Assembly (NCBI GenBank): GCA_050248915.1
Contig: JBFWRL010000007.1
Coordinates: 1-64,000, forward strand
Reading direction: 5' to 3'
From: GCA-2770975 sp050248915
Lineage (GTDB): Bacteria; Cyanobacteriota; Sericytochromatia; UBA7694
Length of the DNA stretch: 64,000 bases
Shown: positions 33,848 through 42,529 of the stretch, piece by piece
Numbering within the stretch: position 1 is the stretch's first letter
How the letters are laid out: the number at the start of each line of letters is the position of its first letter
The notes under the pieces: model-generated
Databases searched by the model: none
What the model was told of the DNA's origin: nothing
Seen by the model: only the letters and a program-made list of their open reading frames with translations
Translations under genes and position numbers: made by a program

Positions 33848-34297
33848 TTAGAGCAGGGCTTTGCGCAGGCGTTTAACGGCATGTTCCATCTCGACCAGGG
33901 CTTCGATGGACTTGACCACAGAAGCATCTACAGCGAGAATCTGGGCCATTTTTTGCACCGCATCTTTTTCTGCTTGGGCATAGTGGCCATCAGCCCGACT
34001 GATTTCAATGGCATCACGAATCAGCATCCGGGCACGTTTGCCCCCTTTGGTAAAGTCGGGCAAAAGGGCTTCCAATGTGGTCGAAGCGGGATCAAACTCG
34101 GTGATGGCCTGAACAGCATCTGCCGAGGCGCCTACCCGTTTCATGCCTTTGAGCAGCGCTTGCCACTCGCTTTCAGCAATTTCACCATCAGCGGCAATCA
34201 CACATTTGAGGGCCTTGAGATAGTTCAAAGCCTGTTCATAGGACTTGGGCTGTTTGCCATAGCGCTGTTCTACGGCTTGGGCATTGTACTGACTCAT
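33848..34297 (-). CDS. TerB-like protein
   Basis: A 149-residue all-helical protein with the TerB pattern: an acidic turn AADGEIAESEW (about residue 35) and a second one SRADGHYAQAEKDAVQKMAQIL (about 100), as in the tellurite-resistance TerB family, which binds metal through such acidic turns. Start ATG at 34297 with AAAGGTGG 9 nt upstream; TATACT (34342-34337) may be its -10. First gene of an operon with a kinase-like protein and a possible hydrolase. No TerC, TerD or TerZ nearby. Confidence 0.82.
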   Translation of the reverse strand: MSQYNAQAVEQRYGKQPKSYEQALNYLKALKCVIAADGEIAESEWQALLKGMKRVGASADAVQAITEFDPASTTLEALLPDFTKGGKRARMLIRDAIEISRADGHYAQAEKDAVQKMAQILAVDASVVKSIEALVEMEHAVKRLRKALL

Positions 34298-34419
34298 CTT
34301 AAATATCCACCTTTAATTCTGCTTCATTTTTAATGGTAGTATACGCCTGAAAGTGCTTCAGAGGCAGATTCAATGATTAAAACTCGGTAAAGCCAGGCAG
34401 ACTTTGGGTCGATCAGGGC

Positions 34420-34425
34420 TATAAT
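34420..34425 (+). promoter_or_regulatory. -10 element upstream of the metalloprotease gene
   Basis: Perfect TATAAT. It sits only 4 bp before the ATG at 34430, so a transcript from it would begin near 34431 and could not use that ATG; this favours the ATG at 34466 as the start. Confidence 0.5.
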
Positions 34426-34465
34426 CGTTATGAAGCCAAAACACACGAGGAGACAGACAGCCACT

Positions 34466-37027
34466 ATGGGAGATATTAAGCGCCTGGGAAGCGGTTTTGC
34501 CCTCTCTTCCTCTTCGCCCATTTTCCGCGGCTCACTCTCCATGCCCAAGATGACAGTGGGTCAGATCGACATGCCGTCGATCTCACAGAAACATGTTTTA
34601 GAAAATATCGACAGCCAACAAAGAGCGGTGGCCCAGGCCATTGATCAATCGGTCAAAAGTGTCAGTCAGGCCTTTCAGAGCAGTAGCCAATTTTCAATCA
34701 AAACAGCAGATGGCCGCAGTGTTCCTGCTGCCCGCTTTCTCTCTCCCGATGAACTCAAACAATTGGAACGTTTGCCGCCCCACTTGCAACGTCAGATCTT
34801 GGATGTCAGCTCTGTGCGTGGCAGCAATAATTCCCAGATTCAAGCCCAACTCAGCAAAAATATCAAAGCCGTGATCACAGGTATTGCCGAAGTCCAGGAA
34901 TTAAAATTCAGCGGCAAAGACGGCAGAGATTGGACTGTTCGCAATTTGCTTGATCTGGCCAATGCCGTCAATCAAATGCCGATCAGCCACCGCCAGCAAT
35001 TGGAGGGAGTCAACTTTATCCGAGATGATGAACCCGATCTGGGCTACAAGGATCACACTCCCGACCTGCTCGAAAAAATGGCCAATAAAATGGTGGCCGG
35101 GCATTATGATTTAAGCTCTCGTTCTGTGATTCTCTATGATCGTGGCATACAAGATAGTTTTCCTGTTTTAGACGCCGATTTGCAGCAAAATTTACGCGCC
35201 ATTTCAGCCCACGCCTGTGACTCCTGCAGTGCTCCCAAATTAGATGCAGAGGTACAACAGGGCTTGAAGGCCTTACAAGGCAAAGCAAGCCCCAAAGATG
35301 TGGCCAGCTTACAAAAATTACTCAATCCCTTTTTGGCCCAGCTCAACCGACCGATGATTCATGAAAATGGCCAGTGGGGCCCGCCGACCGAAACAGCCGT
35401 GCGCACCGTTCAGGCCCATTTGCTGGACAAATACCTACAAAACAATTTTCGCTTAAACCCCGCTCAAAAACAGGAATTGCAGCAACTCCAACAATTGGCC
35501 AGCTCTCCCCAATTTGGCATGATTACCCGTGTAGTGAGTTTAAAAGACAAAATGCAAAATCTCAGTCAGATACCCGATCCACAGGTTCAAAAATTGCTGG
35601 CAGAATTGGCCAATAGTGAATTTGGCAATGTCTCCACCCAATTTTTGCTCAGGGATATTTCCGATGCCTCCCGCTCCAATCGACATGTGACCCGCACCGA
35701 AGAAGTGATGATCCATGAAATGGGTCACCATATCCAAATGGGTCTCTCAAATGAAAATGAGTATATTGCCGAATTCAGCAAACTTTCAGGCTGGGTCAAG
35801 CGCGAGAGTGGTGAAGTCGCTGATGGCTATGTCAACGGCATGATGAGCTCCGAAAACGTGGCAGATGTCTATAACCAACTCGCTTCAAACGGCCAGATCG
35901 ACGAAGGGCTTTATACAGCCAAACTCAGCCCCCAAGAGCGCAACCAGGTCTTTGTCACCAGTTATGCCGCCACAGATCCTATGGAAGACTTTGCCGAATC
36001 GTATAAAACATTTGTGCTCGATCCTGTCAGTTTGATTGAAGCCTCGCCTGAGAAATTCTTTTTTATTAACTCCCTGCCCACCCTGCAAAATCACAAGGTG
36101 GGGGGCGGCATCAAACAAAGGGTTCACTATACCGAAGAGCAAATTCGCCCCTTTGTCACAGCCGCTTTGCGCAATCAATACCGCTTTGAACCCAGCAAGA
36201 TCAATGTCGATACTTTTATCCGTGAACATTTTGAAAATATCGTGGGTGCGGGCAATTCGCGTCGCCCCTTGCACCTCTCTTCGGATACCATCCTGGCTGT
36301 TTTGGATACCCATGAGGGCCTGCTCAAGTCTTTAAATTTGGAACATTTGAGCCCCCCCCAACGCGCAGGGGCCCGAGATCCCGATTTTGCCGTCTTGCAA
36401 GAAATCCATCGAAAAACACAGAGTTTGATTGTCTCCAAAGGCAGTGCACGTGAGGCCCAGGCGTTTTTCCGTTCGTTTACCAATGCCAATGAAATTGAAA
36501 CGCGTTTTCCCAAGGCCTCAGCCGATTTAAAAGCCAATCTCAAAGACCAAAACTTTGCGGCAATGATGTTGGCGATGGGCAAAATTAGCGGATATGCCGC
36601 GATGCTCAATCAGGCCAAAAACGTCGATTTTCAAGATAATCAGACCTACAAAGACGCCAAAGATTATTTTTCGACCGCTTTCAAACAGCCCTCAGCCCTG
36701 CTCAGCCGTCAGGTATTGACCCAGGGCTATAACCTGCTGCGTGGGGTGAGCAGCAATTGGGTCAATCCAGAAGATCGCAAGATTGATCCCGCCCGCGCAT
36801 TTTTTCAGACCCTTGAGGCAGATCCTGCAGAGGCCTTTCCCGAAGGCTGGTACCTCTTTCCCGATGAATTTAAAGAGATGTTGCAAAACAAACGTTTTCT
36901 TCAAGCTATCTCGGGCGATTCCGGTCGCTACCAACCCTCCCCCGAGGTGATTCACCAAACCCTCGAAAAAATTGTGGAGATGATTGAATTTAAACGCGGC
37001 CTGGATGAAATGCTCAACGGCGGTTAA
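34466..37027 (+). CDS. Zinc metalloprotease with peptidoglycan-binding domain, 853 aa
   Basis: Paralog of the truncated gene at 1-1830. In order: a Ser-rich N-terminal tail without signal peptide, a helical region, a PG_binding_1-like segment at about residues 298-320 (NGQWGPPTETAVRTVQ), the zinc site HEMGHH at 417-422 and a DPMEDFAESYKTF box at about 504-516, then a long helical C-terminus. HExxH plus E-D-F-A-E suggests a gluzincin related to the lethal-factor-type (ATLF) peptidases; inference only. GAGGAG lies 13 nt before the ATG. A start at 34430 conflicts with the -10 element. It may act on cell wall or on other cells. Secretion route not visible. Confidence 0.75.
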   Translation: MGDIKRLGSGFALSSSSPIFRGSLSMPKMTVGQIDMPSISQKHVLENIDSQQRAVAQAIDQSVKSVSQAFQSSSQFSIKTADGRSVPAARFLSPDELKQLERLPPHLQRQILDVSSVRGSNNSQIQAQLSKNIKAVITGIAEVQELKFSGKDGRDWTVRNLLDLANAVNQMPISHRQQLEGVNFIRDDEPDLGYKDHTPDLLEKMANKMVAGHYDLSSRSVILYDRGIQDSFPVLDADLQQNLRAISAHACDSCSAPKLDAEVQQGLKALQGKASPKDVASLQKLLNPFLAQLNRPMIHENGQWGPPTETAVRTVQAHLLDKYLQNNFRLNPAQKQELQQLQQLASSPQFGMITRVVSLKDKMQNLSQIPDPQVQKLLAELANSEFGNVSTQFLLRDISDASRSNRHVTRTEEVMIHEMGHHIQMGLSNENEYIAEFSKLSGWVKRESGEVADGYVNGMMSSENVADVYNQLASNGQIDEGLYTAKLSPQERNQVFVTSYAATDPMEDFAESYKTFVLDPVSLIEASPEKFFFINSLPTLQNHKVGGGIKQRVHYTEEQIRPFVTAALRNQYRFEPSKINVDTFIREHFENIVGAGNSRRPLHLSSDTILAVLDTHEGLLKSLNLEHLSPPQRAGARDPDFAVLQEIHRKTQSLIVSKGSAREAQAFFRSFTNANEIETRFPKASADLKANLKDQNFAAMMLAMGKISGYAAMLNQAKNVDFQDNQTYKDAKDYFSTAFKQPSALLSRQVLTQGYNLLRGVSSNWVNPEDRKIDPARAFFQTLEADPAEAFPEGWYLFPDEFKEMLQNKRFLQAISGDSGRYQPSPEVIHQTLEKIVEMIEFKRGLDEMLNGG

Positions 37028-37044
37028 ATTGAGAAGTTGAGCAG

Positions 37045-37272
37045 CTAATTTCTGAGACTCAGGGCAGGGGCCACTTCGGGCTCGGCCCGCAGTGGAATTT
37101 GGCGACGCGCCAGCAGACACTGCAGTTGAAAAGGGCTCAGCCCCGTCATGGCCATGATTTGGCGCAAATTCAAGCGCTTCTGTTCGTAGAGCATCAGGGT
37201 GATTTCAAGACTCAGCTCTTCTTCAGTCATTCCCAGGGTCTTGAGTGTGGCATCTGAGATATGTAGACTCAT
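37045..37272 (-). CDS. UPF0175 family small protein
   Basis: A 75-residue protein of the UPF0175 family, many of which are antitoxins or HTH regulators (TEEELSLEITLMLYEQKRL and IMAMTGLSPFQLQCLLARRQIPL, the latter helix-turn-helix-like). ATG at 37272 follows AAGGA. No PIN or other toxin gene is adjacent, so it is an orphan. It lies between the metalloprotease and priA, convergent to the former. Confidence 0.8.
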   Translation of the reverse strand: MSLHISDATLKTLGMTEEELSLEITLMLYEQKRLNLRQIMAMTGLSPFQLQCLLARRQIPLRAEPEVAPALSLRN

Positions 37273-37345
37273 GGCAAGATTCCTTCTCTGTCATCGTATA
37301 GGTCTCTATTCCCGATTATTAAGAAATGTAAACCTGCTTGTACTT

Positions 37346-39787
37346 TTATAACATGCTATAGGGGTCAATATCTACGACCAAACGCTGAACCTCTGATGCG
37401 TACTGGCGACTGAGCTTGTGCAAGAGCGCACGCAAGGCCTGTAATTCAGGAATTTTTAAGAGCAATTGCACCAAAAACAAACTCCGAATCCGCTCAATCG
37501 GTGCAGGACTCGGCCCCAAAATTTGTAAATCGGCCGGCCCACGCTGGCGCAAATCTGTTGCAAAGGCCTGGGCCACCTGCAGCGCCAATTCCTGACGGGG
37601 ATGAACAAAGATCAGGCGTACGAGCGAGCCAAAAGGCGGGTAGTGTAAGTCCTGGCGGTGCAATAATTCGTCTTGGGCAAAAGCCGCATAATCATGGTTG
37701 ATCGCATGGCGAATGGCCATATGTTCGGGCGCATAGGTCTGCAAATAGACACGAGCCGGCAAATCCCCCCGGCCCCCCCGCCCGGCGGCCTGGGTTAAGA
37801 GCTGAAAGGTGCGCTCAGCAGCCCGAAAATCGGGCAGATTTAAGGCCAAATCTGCCACCATCAGGCCGACCACCGTCACTTTGGGGAAATCCAGCCCCTT
37901 GGCCACCATCTGGGTGCCGATCATAATATTGGCCCGGCCAGAGCCAAATTCATCCAAGAGCGCCAAATGCGCGTGTTTGGCACTGGTGGTATCGCGATCC
38001 AAACGCACTGTGCGTGCGCCAGGAAAGAGCTTGTGGGTGAGCTCTTCGAGTTTTTGGGTGCCCAGGCCAAAACTGCGAATGGCATCACTTTGGCAGTGGG
38101 GACATTTTTTCGGTGGTGGGCAGTGATAATCACAATAATGGCATTTGAGCCGCTCATCGCTGCGGTGATAAGTCAAACTCACCGCACAGAGCGGGCAATG
38201 CAAGGTCTCGCCACAGCTGCGACAGAGCACGGTGGCAGCGTAGCCCCGGCGATTGAGCAGCAGAATGATCTGTTCTTCACGTTTGAGTGCCTCTTCGATG
38301 GCCAGCTTGAGCGGCGGGCTAAAAGCGGTGGCCTTGCCCTCGTAATTGCGCATATCCACCACACTGACCGGTGGCAGAGGCTGCGAATGAACGCGGTTGG
38401 GCATTTGCAAATAGGGATAATCGCCCTGAATCGCGCGGTAATAGCTCTCCAGCCGGGGTGTGGCGCTGCCGAGCAAAACCAGCCCCTTGTTCAGCCAGGC
38501 CCGGCCCAAGGCCAAGGTCCGGGCATCATAGCGCAGGCCGTTGTCCTGTTTAAAGCTGGATTCATGCTCTTCGTCGATCACGATCAGACGCAGATTTTTG
38601 ACCGGCGCAAAAATCGCCGAACGGGCCCCCACCACAATCGGCGCCTCGCCATCGCGGATCCGCTCCCATTCGTCGAGATACTCCCCTTCGCCCAGACCAC
38701 TGTGTAAAATGGCCACCTGCTCGCCAAAGAAGCCACGCAGGCGCATCAGCATCATCGGCGTCAGCGATATTTCGGGCAGCAAAAATATACAGCCCCCATC
38801 TTGCTCCACGACCCGCGCCATGGTGTGCATATAGACTTCGGTTTTGCCGGAACCTGTCACCCCATGTAAAAGTGCCACGGGCTCGGGCTGGGGTGGGTTT
38901 TCCAATGCGGCAAGCAATTGCTCTAAAACGGCCTCTTGATCGGCAGTCAGGGTCGGGCGCTTTTGCGGTTCACTCGACAGCGATGACAGGGGAATGCGGC
39001 GCAGCCGGGCATTGGAGATATCCACAGCGCCTTTTTCTTCGAGTTTGTTGATCGTGACGGTATTGGTCTCGGCCTGCTCACAGAGCTCGGTGAGGGTCAA
39101 ATAGCCCCCGGCCTGACGCAAGGTGCGCAAGACCCCTGATTGTCGAGGCGTGAGGCCTGTGGGCTCTTTGAGATAACTGACAAAGAGCTGGGTGCGGGGC
39201 TGGACCTTGGGGCGCATTTCGTCGTAAATTTCAATCAATTGCTGCTGACGCAGGGTGTCGAGCCAGCCCTGTAAACGGTTGCCAAATTTGCGTTTGCAGC
39301 CCGTAAAGGTCTTCCAACTGGGGGCCGAGGCGATCAGGTATTTGCCAAAATCCACCAAATCGGGCTGCAAGACAAACTCACTTTCCAAGCGGGCCACAAA
39401 TTCAGCCACAGGCAAAGTCGGGGCGATCAGACGGCGAATTGAGCCGGTCAATTGTCGGGGCAGGGCCGTGGCCAAAACCTGGCTAAGCGAACAGAGGTAA
39501 TACTGGGCAATCCAGTGCAGCCATTTGAGAAATTTGGGCTCTAATAATTGCTGCTGAGAGAGACTCTGCAAGGGGCGGGCCCGCATCGCAGGTGGGCTTT
39601 GATGCAAGCGCACAACAAACCCCATGCGCAGCCGTGAACCAAAAGGCACGGTGGCCTGCTGCCCCAAACCAATTTGTTTGCGCAGGCTCTCAGGCACACT
39701 ATAGGTATAAACTTCCCGTTCCACGTGGGCGGGCAGATCTTCGATCAAGACATCGGCAAAGAGGGGAGACGAAACTAAAGCATGCAT
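37346..39787 (-). CDS. priA: Primosomal protein N' (PriA helicase)
   Basis: An 813-residue replication-restart helicase. N-terminal 3'-DNA-binding domain (FADVLIEDLPAHVEREVYTYSV), Walker A HGVTGSGKTEVY, DEEH box IDEEHESSFKQD, the zinc-binding region with eight Cys (CRSCGETLHCPLC ... CHYCDYHCPPPKKCPHC) inserted between helicase domains, and later motifs GTQMVAKGLDFPKV and TQAAGRGGRGD. Full length for the family. The Shine-Dalgarno is weak. It reloads the replisome at stalled forks. Confidence 0.95.
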   Translation of the reverse strand: MHALVSSPLFADVLIEDLPAHVEREVYTYSVPESLRKQIGLGQQATVPFGSRLRMGFVVRLHQSPPAMRARPLQSLSQQQLLEPKFLKWLHWIAQYYLCSLSQVLATALPRQLTGSIRRLIAPTLPVAEFVARLESEFVLQPDLVDFGKYLIASAPSWKTFTGCKRKFGNRLQGWLDTLRQQQLIEIYDEMRPKVQPRTQLFVSYLKEPTGLTPRQSGVLRTLRQAGGYLTLTELCEQAETNTVTINKLEEKGAVDISNARLRRIPLSSLSSEPQKRPTLTADQEAVLEQLLAALENPPQPEPVALLHGVTGSGKTEVYMHTMARVVEQDGGCIFLLPEISLTPMMLMRLRGFFGEQVAILHSGLGEGEYLDEWERIRDGEAPIVVGARSAIFAPVKNLRLIVIDEEHESSFKQDNGLRYDARTLALGRAWLNKGLVLLGSATPRLESYYRAIQGDYPYLQMPNRVHSQPLPPVSVVDMRNYEGKATAFSPPLKLAIEEALKREEQIILLLNRRGYAATVLCRSCGETLHCPLCAVSLTYHRSDERLKCHYCDYHCPPPKKCPHCQSDAIRSFGLGTQKLEELTHKLFPGARTVRLDRDTTSAKHAHLALLDEFGSGRANIMIGTQMVAKGLDFPKVTVVGLMVADLALNLPDFRAAERTFQLLTQAAGRGGRGDLPARVYLQTYAPEHMAIRHAINHDYAAFAQDELLHRQDLHYPPFGSLVRLIFVHPRQELALQVAQAFATDLRQRGPADLQILGPSPAPIERIRSLFLVQLLLKIPELQALRALLHKLSRQYASEVQRLVVDIDPYSML

Positions 39788-39975
39788 ATTTTAAGTTTAC
39801 CAGTGGGCACCGGCCCCAGGATCAAGTCCCCAGGTTAAAATCTGGAACCCCCAGAAAGCAAAGGAAAAAGAGCCTTATTAAGCGAGAAGAACGCCGTGGA
39901 GCCAAAATAAGAATTAACCATTTATTAAACTTCGCTTACCTCAAATATAAGAATGTTTTTATTCGCTCTTTGCGA

Positions 39976-39981
39976 TATGAT
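39976..39981 (+). promoter_or_regulatory. Possible -10 element upstream of the EF-hand gene
   Basis: TATGAT 48 bp before the ATG at 40029; the -35 region is AT-rich and unclear. The rest of the 241-bp priA-40029 gap is AT-rich with no further ORF or strong hairpin. Confidence 0.35.
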
Positions 39982-40028
39982 AGACATAAGCTCCAAGTGT
40001 TAAAAAAAGCGTAAAGAGGAATTCAAAG

Positions 40029-41246
40029 ATGACCGGAAGTGTACAATTCTCCAACCAACAGTGGCTCGTTCGTTCTCTGGATAAAAATAACAATAACGTG
40101 ATGGATGAACTCAAACTTGATCCCCGCGTCAAAGACAAAGTTGACACAGATAAAAATGGCGAAGTCAGCCGCAATGAATTGACCTCCGCCCTGCAGTCCG
40201 ACGCCGTGGAAATTAACCAAGGCGTGATCACCGAAAGCAAAGGCATTCAGATCTACACCAAAGGTCTCGAAACTCTGAAAAACGTTCACACCACCGCCAG
40301 CAATTCTTGGGGCCACGTCTTCACCCCCAGCTTCTTTCAAGATGATACCCTGGGTGAGCGCTACAACAAACTCGTCGACAGCAACCGCGCTTATACCTCC
40401 GCCATCGATCGCCAAGAATCTGCGCTGCGCTCCATTCGCGATATGACCGCCAATGCCCCTGATGCCACCTCCCGCGCTCTGCATATTCAAGCCGATACCA
40501 CCCTGCGCAGCGCCAGCTGGCGGACCTGGACAGGCACTTTCCAGAATCTGCTCGCCATGGGCAATAGCTCCGATGAGCACACCGTGCGTCAGATGGAAAT
40601 GGCCAATACCAATTTCCAAGCCGCTTTTGAAACCCTCAACAACACCATGCGCTCGATCGCCGACCAGACCAAAAATCTGCCCGACGTGCAGGCCGCTTTA
40701 AAAGCCACCGACAATTCCATTTCCAAAGCCTTTAGCAATATCACCCAGATTGAAAACGCCAGCATTTCTGCTCAAGATGTGGGCAGCAAACTCGACAAAT
40801 TGGCCGACGAAACCCAGGCCAAAGCTACTGGCCGTACGACTCCCTTTGCTTTGACCGGTGCTGGGATTGGCGCGGTTGCTGGTGCAGCCATCGGCTTCTT
40901 CGCTGGTGGTAAAACTATCAAAGCCGCTGGCTTTGGGGCTGGGATTGGCTTGGCCGCCTCTGCAGGCATCGGCGCTATGATTGGCAGCAGCATCGACAGC
41001 AAGTACAAAGGGGCTGCCGACGACCTGCGCAACCTCTCCAGCGAAGTGCGCAGCTACAACCCTGCTGCCGAAAAAGGCAAGCTGCTGGATGAAACCCAGA
41101 AAACCTACGGCGCCATGCTCGAAGCCCGTGAGCACCACGATCTGGACAATGCCCAGGTCAGCGCCAATAATTTCCGCAGCATCCAGAGCCGCGTGGCTCC
41201 TGTTGAAAAACAATCCGAGCGCATTCTCGGAGCGTACAAAAAGTAA
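40029..41246 (+). CDS. EF-hand protein with glycine-zipper segment, 405 aa
   Basis: Residues about 18-60 carry two EF-hand loops, DKNNNNVMDELK and DTDKNGEVSRNE, both with acidic residues in calcium-ligand positions. The middle is helical. Residues about 275-320 form a Gly/Ala-rich membrane-active segment (GAGIGAVAGAAIGFFAGG and GAGIGLAASAGIGAMIG) like glycine-zipper hairpins of pore-forming or membrane-inserting proteins. The C-terminus is helical again. No signal peptide. AGAGGA precedes the ATG at 8 nt. Monocistronic, ending in an intrinsic terminator. Domain features are seen; the function is unknown. Confidence 0.78.
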   Translation: MTGSVQFSNQQWLVRSLDKNNNNVMDELKLDPRVKDKVDTDKNGEVSRNELTSALQSDAVEINQGVITESKGIQIYTKGLETLKNVHTTASNSWGHVFTPSFFQDDTLGERYNKLVDSNRAYTSAIDRQESALRSIRDMTANAPDATSRALHIQADTTLRSASWRTWTGTFQNLLAMGNSSDEHTVRQMEMANTNFQAAFETLNNTMRSIADQTKNLPDVQAALKATDNSISKAFSNITQIENASISAQDVGSKLDKLADETQAKATGRTTPFALTGAGIGAVAGAAIGFFAGGKTIKAAGFGAGIGLAASAGIGAMIGSSIDSKYKGAADDLRNLSSEVRSYNPAAEKGKLLDETQKTYGAMLEAREHHDLDNAQVSANNFRSIQSRVAPVEKQSERILGAYKK

Positions 41247-41281
41247 GAATTTTTTCCCTCCCTCTTTATTAACACTTGAGT

Positions 41282-41312
41282 TGGCCAGTTACGAAACTGG
41301 CCATTTTTTTTT
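41282..41312 (+). terminator. Intrinsic terminator after the EF-hand gene
   Basis: TGGCCAGTT (41282-41290) and AACTGGCCA (41295-41303) form a 9-bp stem with a 4-nt loop followed by nine T residues. Confidence 0.93.
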
Positions 41313-41383
41313 AGGCGGGCAAAACAAGCTTGCTTGTTCCCAGGCTACAATAGATAAATCCAGCGTTTTCCAGGAGTTGTTTC

Positions 41384-42505
41384 ATGCAAGTATCCAACGG
41401 CCCCAACCCCCTCTTGAGTATTTTGGCTTCGACTAACGCTCAGCCAACATCAACTAACGCTCAGCCAACATCAACTAACGCTCAGCCGACGGCTAAGCCG
41501 GATGTGCATGTCGCCAACCCCGTGATCAAAGGGCAGATTCCTGCCAAACTGGATTTTCAGGCCCTGCCGAGCCAACCGGCTTATGAACAGGCCGTGAAAC
41601 AATTGGAAAGCCGCGTTGATGCTGATGTTGCTTTGCAAAACACCAACAAAAAACAACCGCTGTATTTGCGTCAAAACTACCAATCGCGGCTCTTAACCCA
41701 GCCCCAACCCACGGGCAAAGGCACGGTGGTGCTCTTTCATGGCTATACAGCTGGGCCCTGGCAATTTAAAGAGGCCGAAGAGCTGTTTTTTAAAGCCGGT
41801 TACAACGTCTATGTGCCGCGCATTCCCGGCCACGGTTTTATGAAACCCAATGGCACACCCACGGGCGAAAAAATGGTCGACACCTGGGAAGTCAAAACCT
41901 ACGACGATTTTGTCGCTCAGGTTCATGCTGATGTGAGTGCGTTGGGTGGCCCGGTGCAGGCCATTGGTCTGTCTGGGGGCGCCAATTTGGCTCTGCGCAT
42001 GGGTGAGCGCTTCAGCGATCTCAAATCTGTGACCGCCATGGCCCCGTATATTGGCCCCGACGACAAACTCAAACCCACCGATGGCCTCTTACATCTGGTT
42101 GATCGCTATACACCGATCAAGCTCAGCTATTTGCTCGACATGAAAAACTACAACAAAAACACCTGGGTCTCTGCTGACAATCCCATGCCCCATACCCAAG
42201 GCACCCTCAACAATGCCTACGCCATGTTCAGTGTCGGTAGCCGCGTCGAAAAGGTGCAGGTGCCAATGCAGGTCTTTACCACCGAAGGCGACGTGCTGGC
42301 AGGCGAAAAACCCGTCGAGAAGCTGCTGCAACGCTCAGGTGGCTTGCAAAAACATGGTTGGTACCATTTTGAGGCCCCCGACAAGGTGCCCCACGCCATG
42401 GCCAGCCCGATGCAAAACACCCAACCGGGCCAGGCTGTGGCCCTCTGGCAAATGGTCTTTGACACCATTGATCAGGGCCAACTCCATACCCGCCTGCCCC
42501 AATAA
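41384..42505 (+). CDS. Alpha/beta hydrolase (serine esterase/lipase-like)
   Basis: A 373-residue protein. Residues 1-50 are low complexity with three STNAQPT repeats and no signal peptide. Then a typical alpha/beta hydrolase: VVLFHGYTAGPWQF (oxyanion region), YVPRIPGHGF, nucleophile elbow GLSGGANLAL, a late VFTTEGDVLAG (Asp) and KVPHAMASPM (His). It resembles carboxylesterases / serine aminopeptidase S33-type lipases. AGGAG precedes the ATG. Like the protein at 9732 it has a disordered N-terminal tail before the hydrolase domain. Substrate unknown. Confidence 0.85.
   Translation: MQVSNGPNPLLSILASTNAQPTSTNAQPTSTNAQPTAKPDVHVANPVIKGQIPAKLDFQALPSQPAYEQAVKQLESRVDADVALQNTNKKQPLYLRQNYQSRLLTQPQPTGKGTVVLFHGYTAGPWQFKEAEELFFKAGYNVYVPRIPGHGFMKPNGTPTGEKMVDTWEVKTYDDFVAQVHADVSALGGPVQAIGLSGGANLALRMGERFSDLKSVTAMAPYIGPDDKLKPTDGLLHLVDRYTPIKLSYLLDMKNYNKNTWVSADNPMPHTQGTLNNAYAMFSVGSRVEKVQVPMQVFTTEGDVLAGEKPVEKLLQRSGGLQKHGWYHFEAPDKVPHAMASPMQNTQPGQAVALWQMVFDTIDQGQLHTRLPQ
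41429..41491 (+). repeat. 21-bp tandem repeat, three units, coding STNAQPT
   Basis: Three consecutive 21-bp units (41429-41449, 41450-41470, 41471-41491) differ at only a few positions. They extend the N-terminal tail of the hydrolase by whole heptapeptides. Confidence 0.93.
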
Positions 42506-42529
42506 GCCCACTTAAACAGATTGAAACAA

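Noticed and set aside
37967..38707. 246-codon plus-strand frame opposite priA
   Set aside because: Shadow of the PriA helicase and zinc-binding region.
41429..41491. Possible CRISPR-like repeats
   Set aside because: Units are directly adjacent without spacers and lie in frame inside a coding region; simple tandem repeat.
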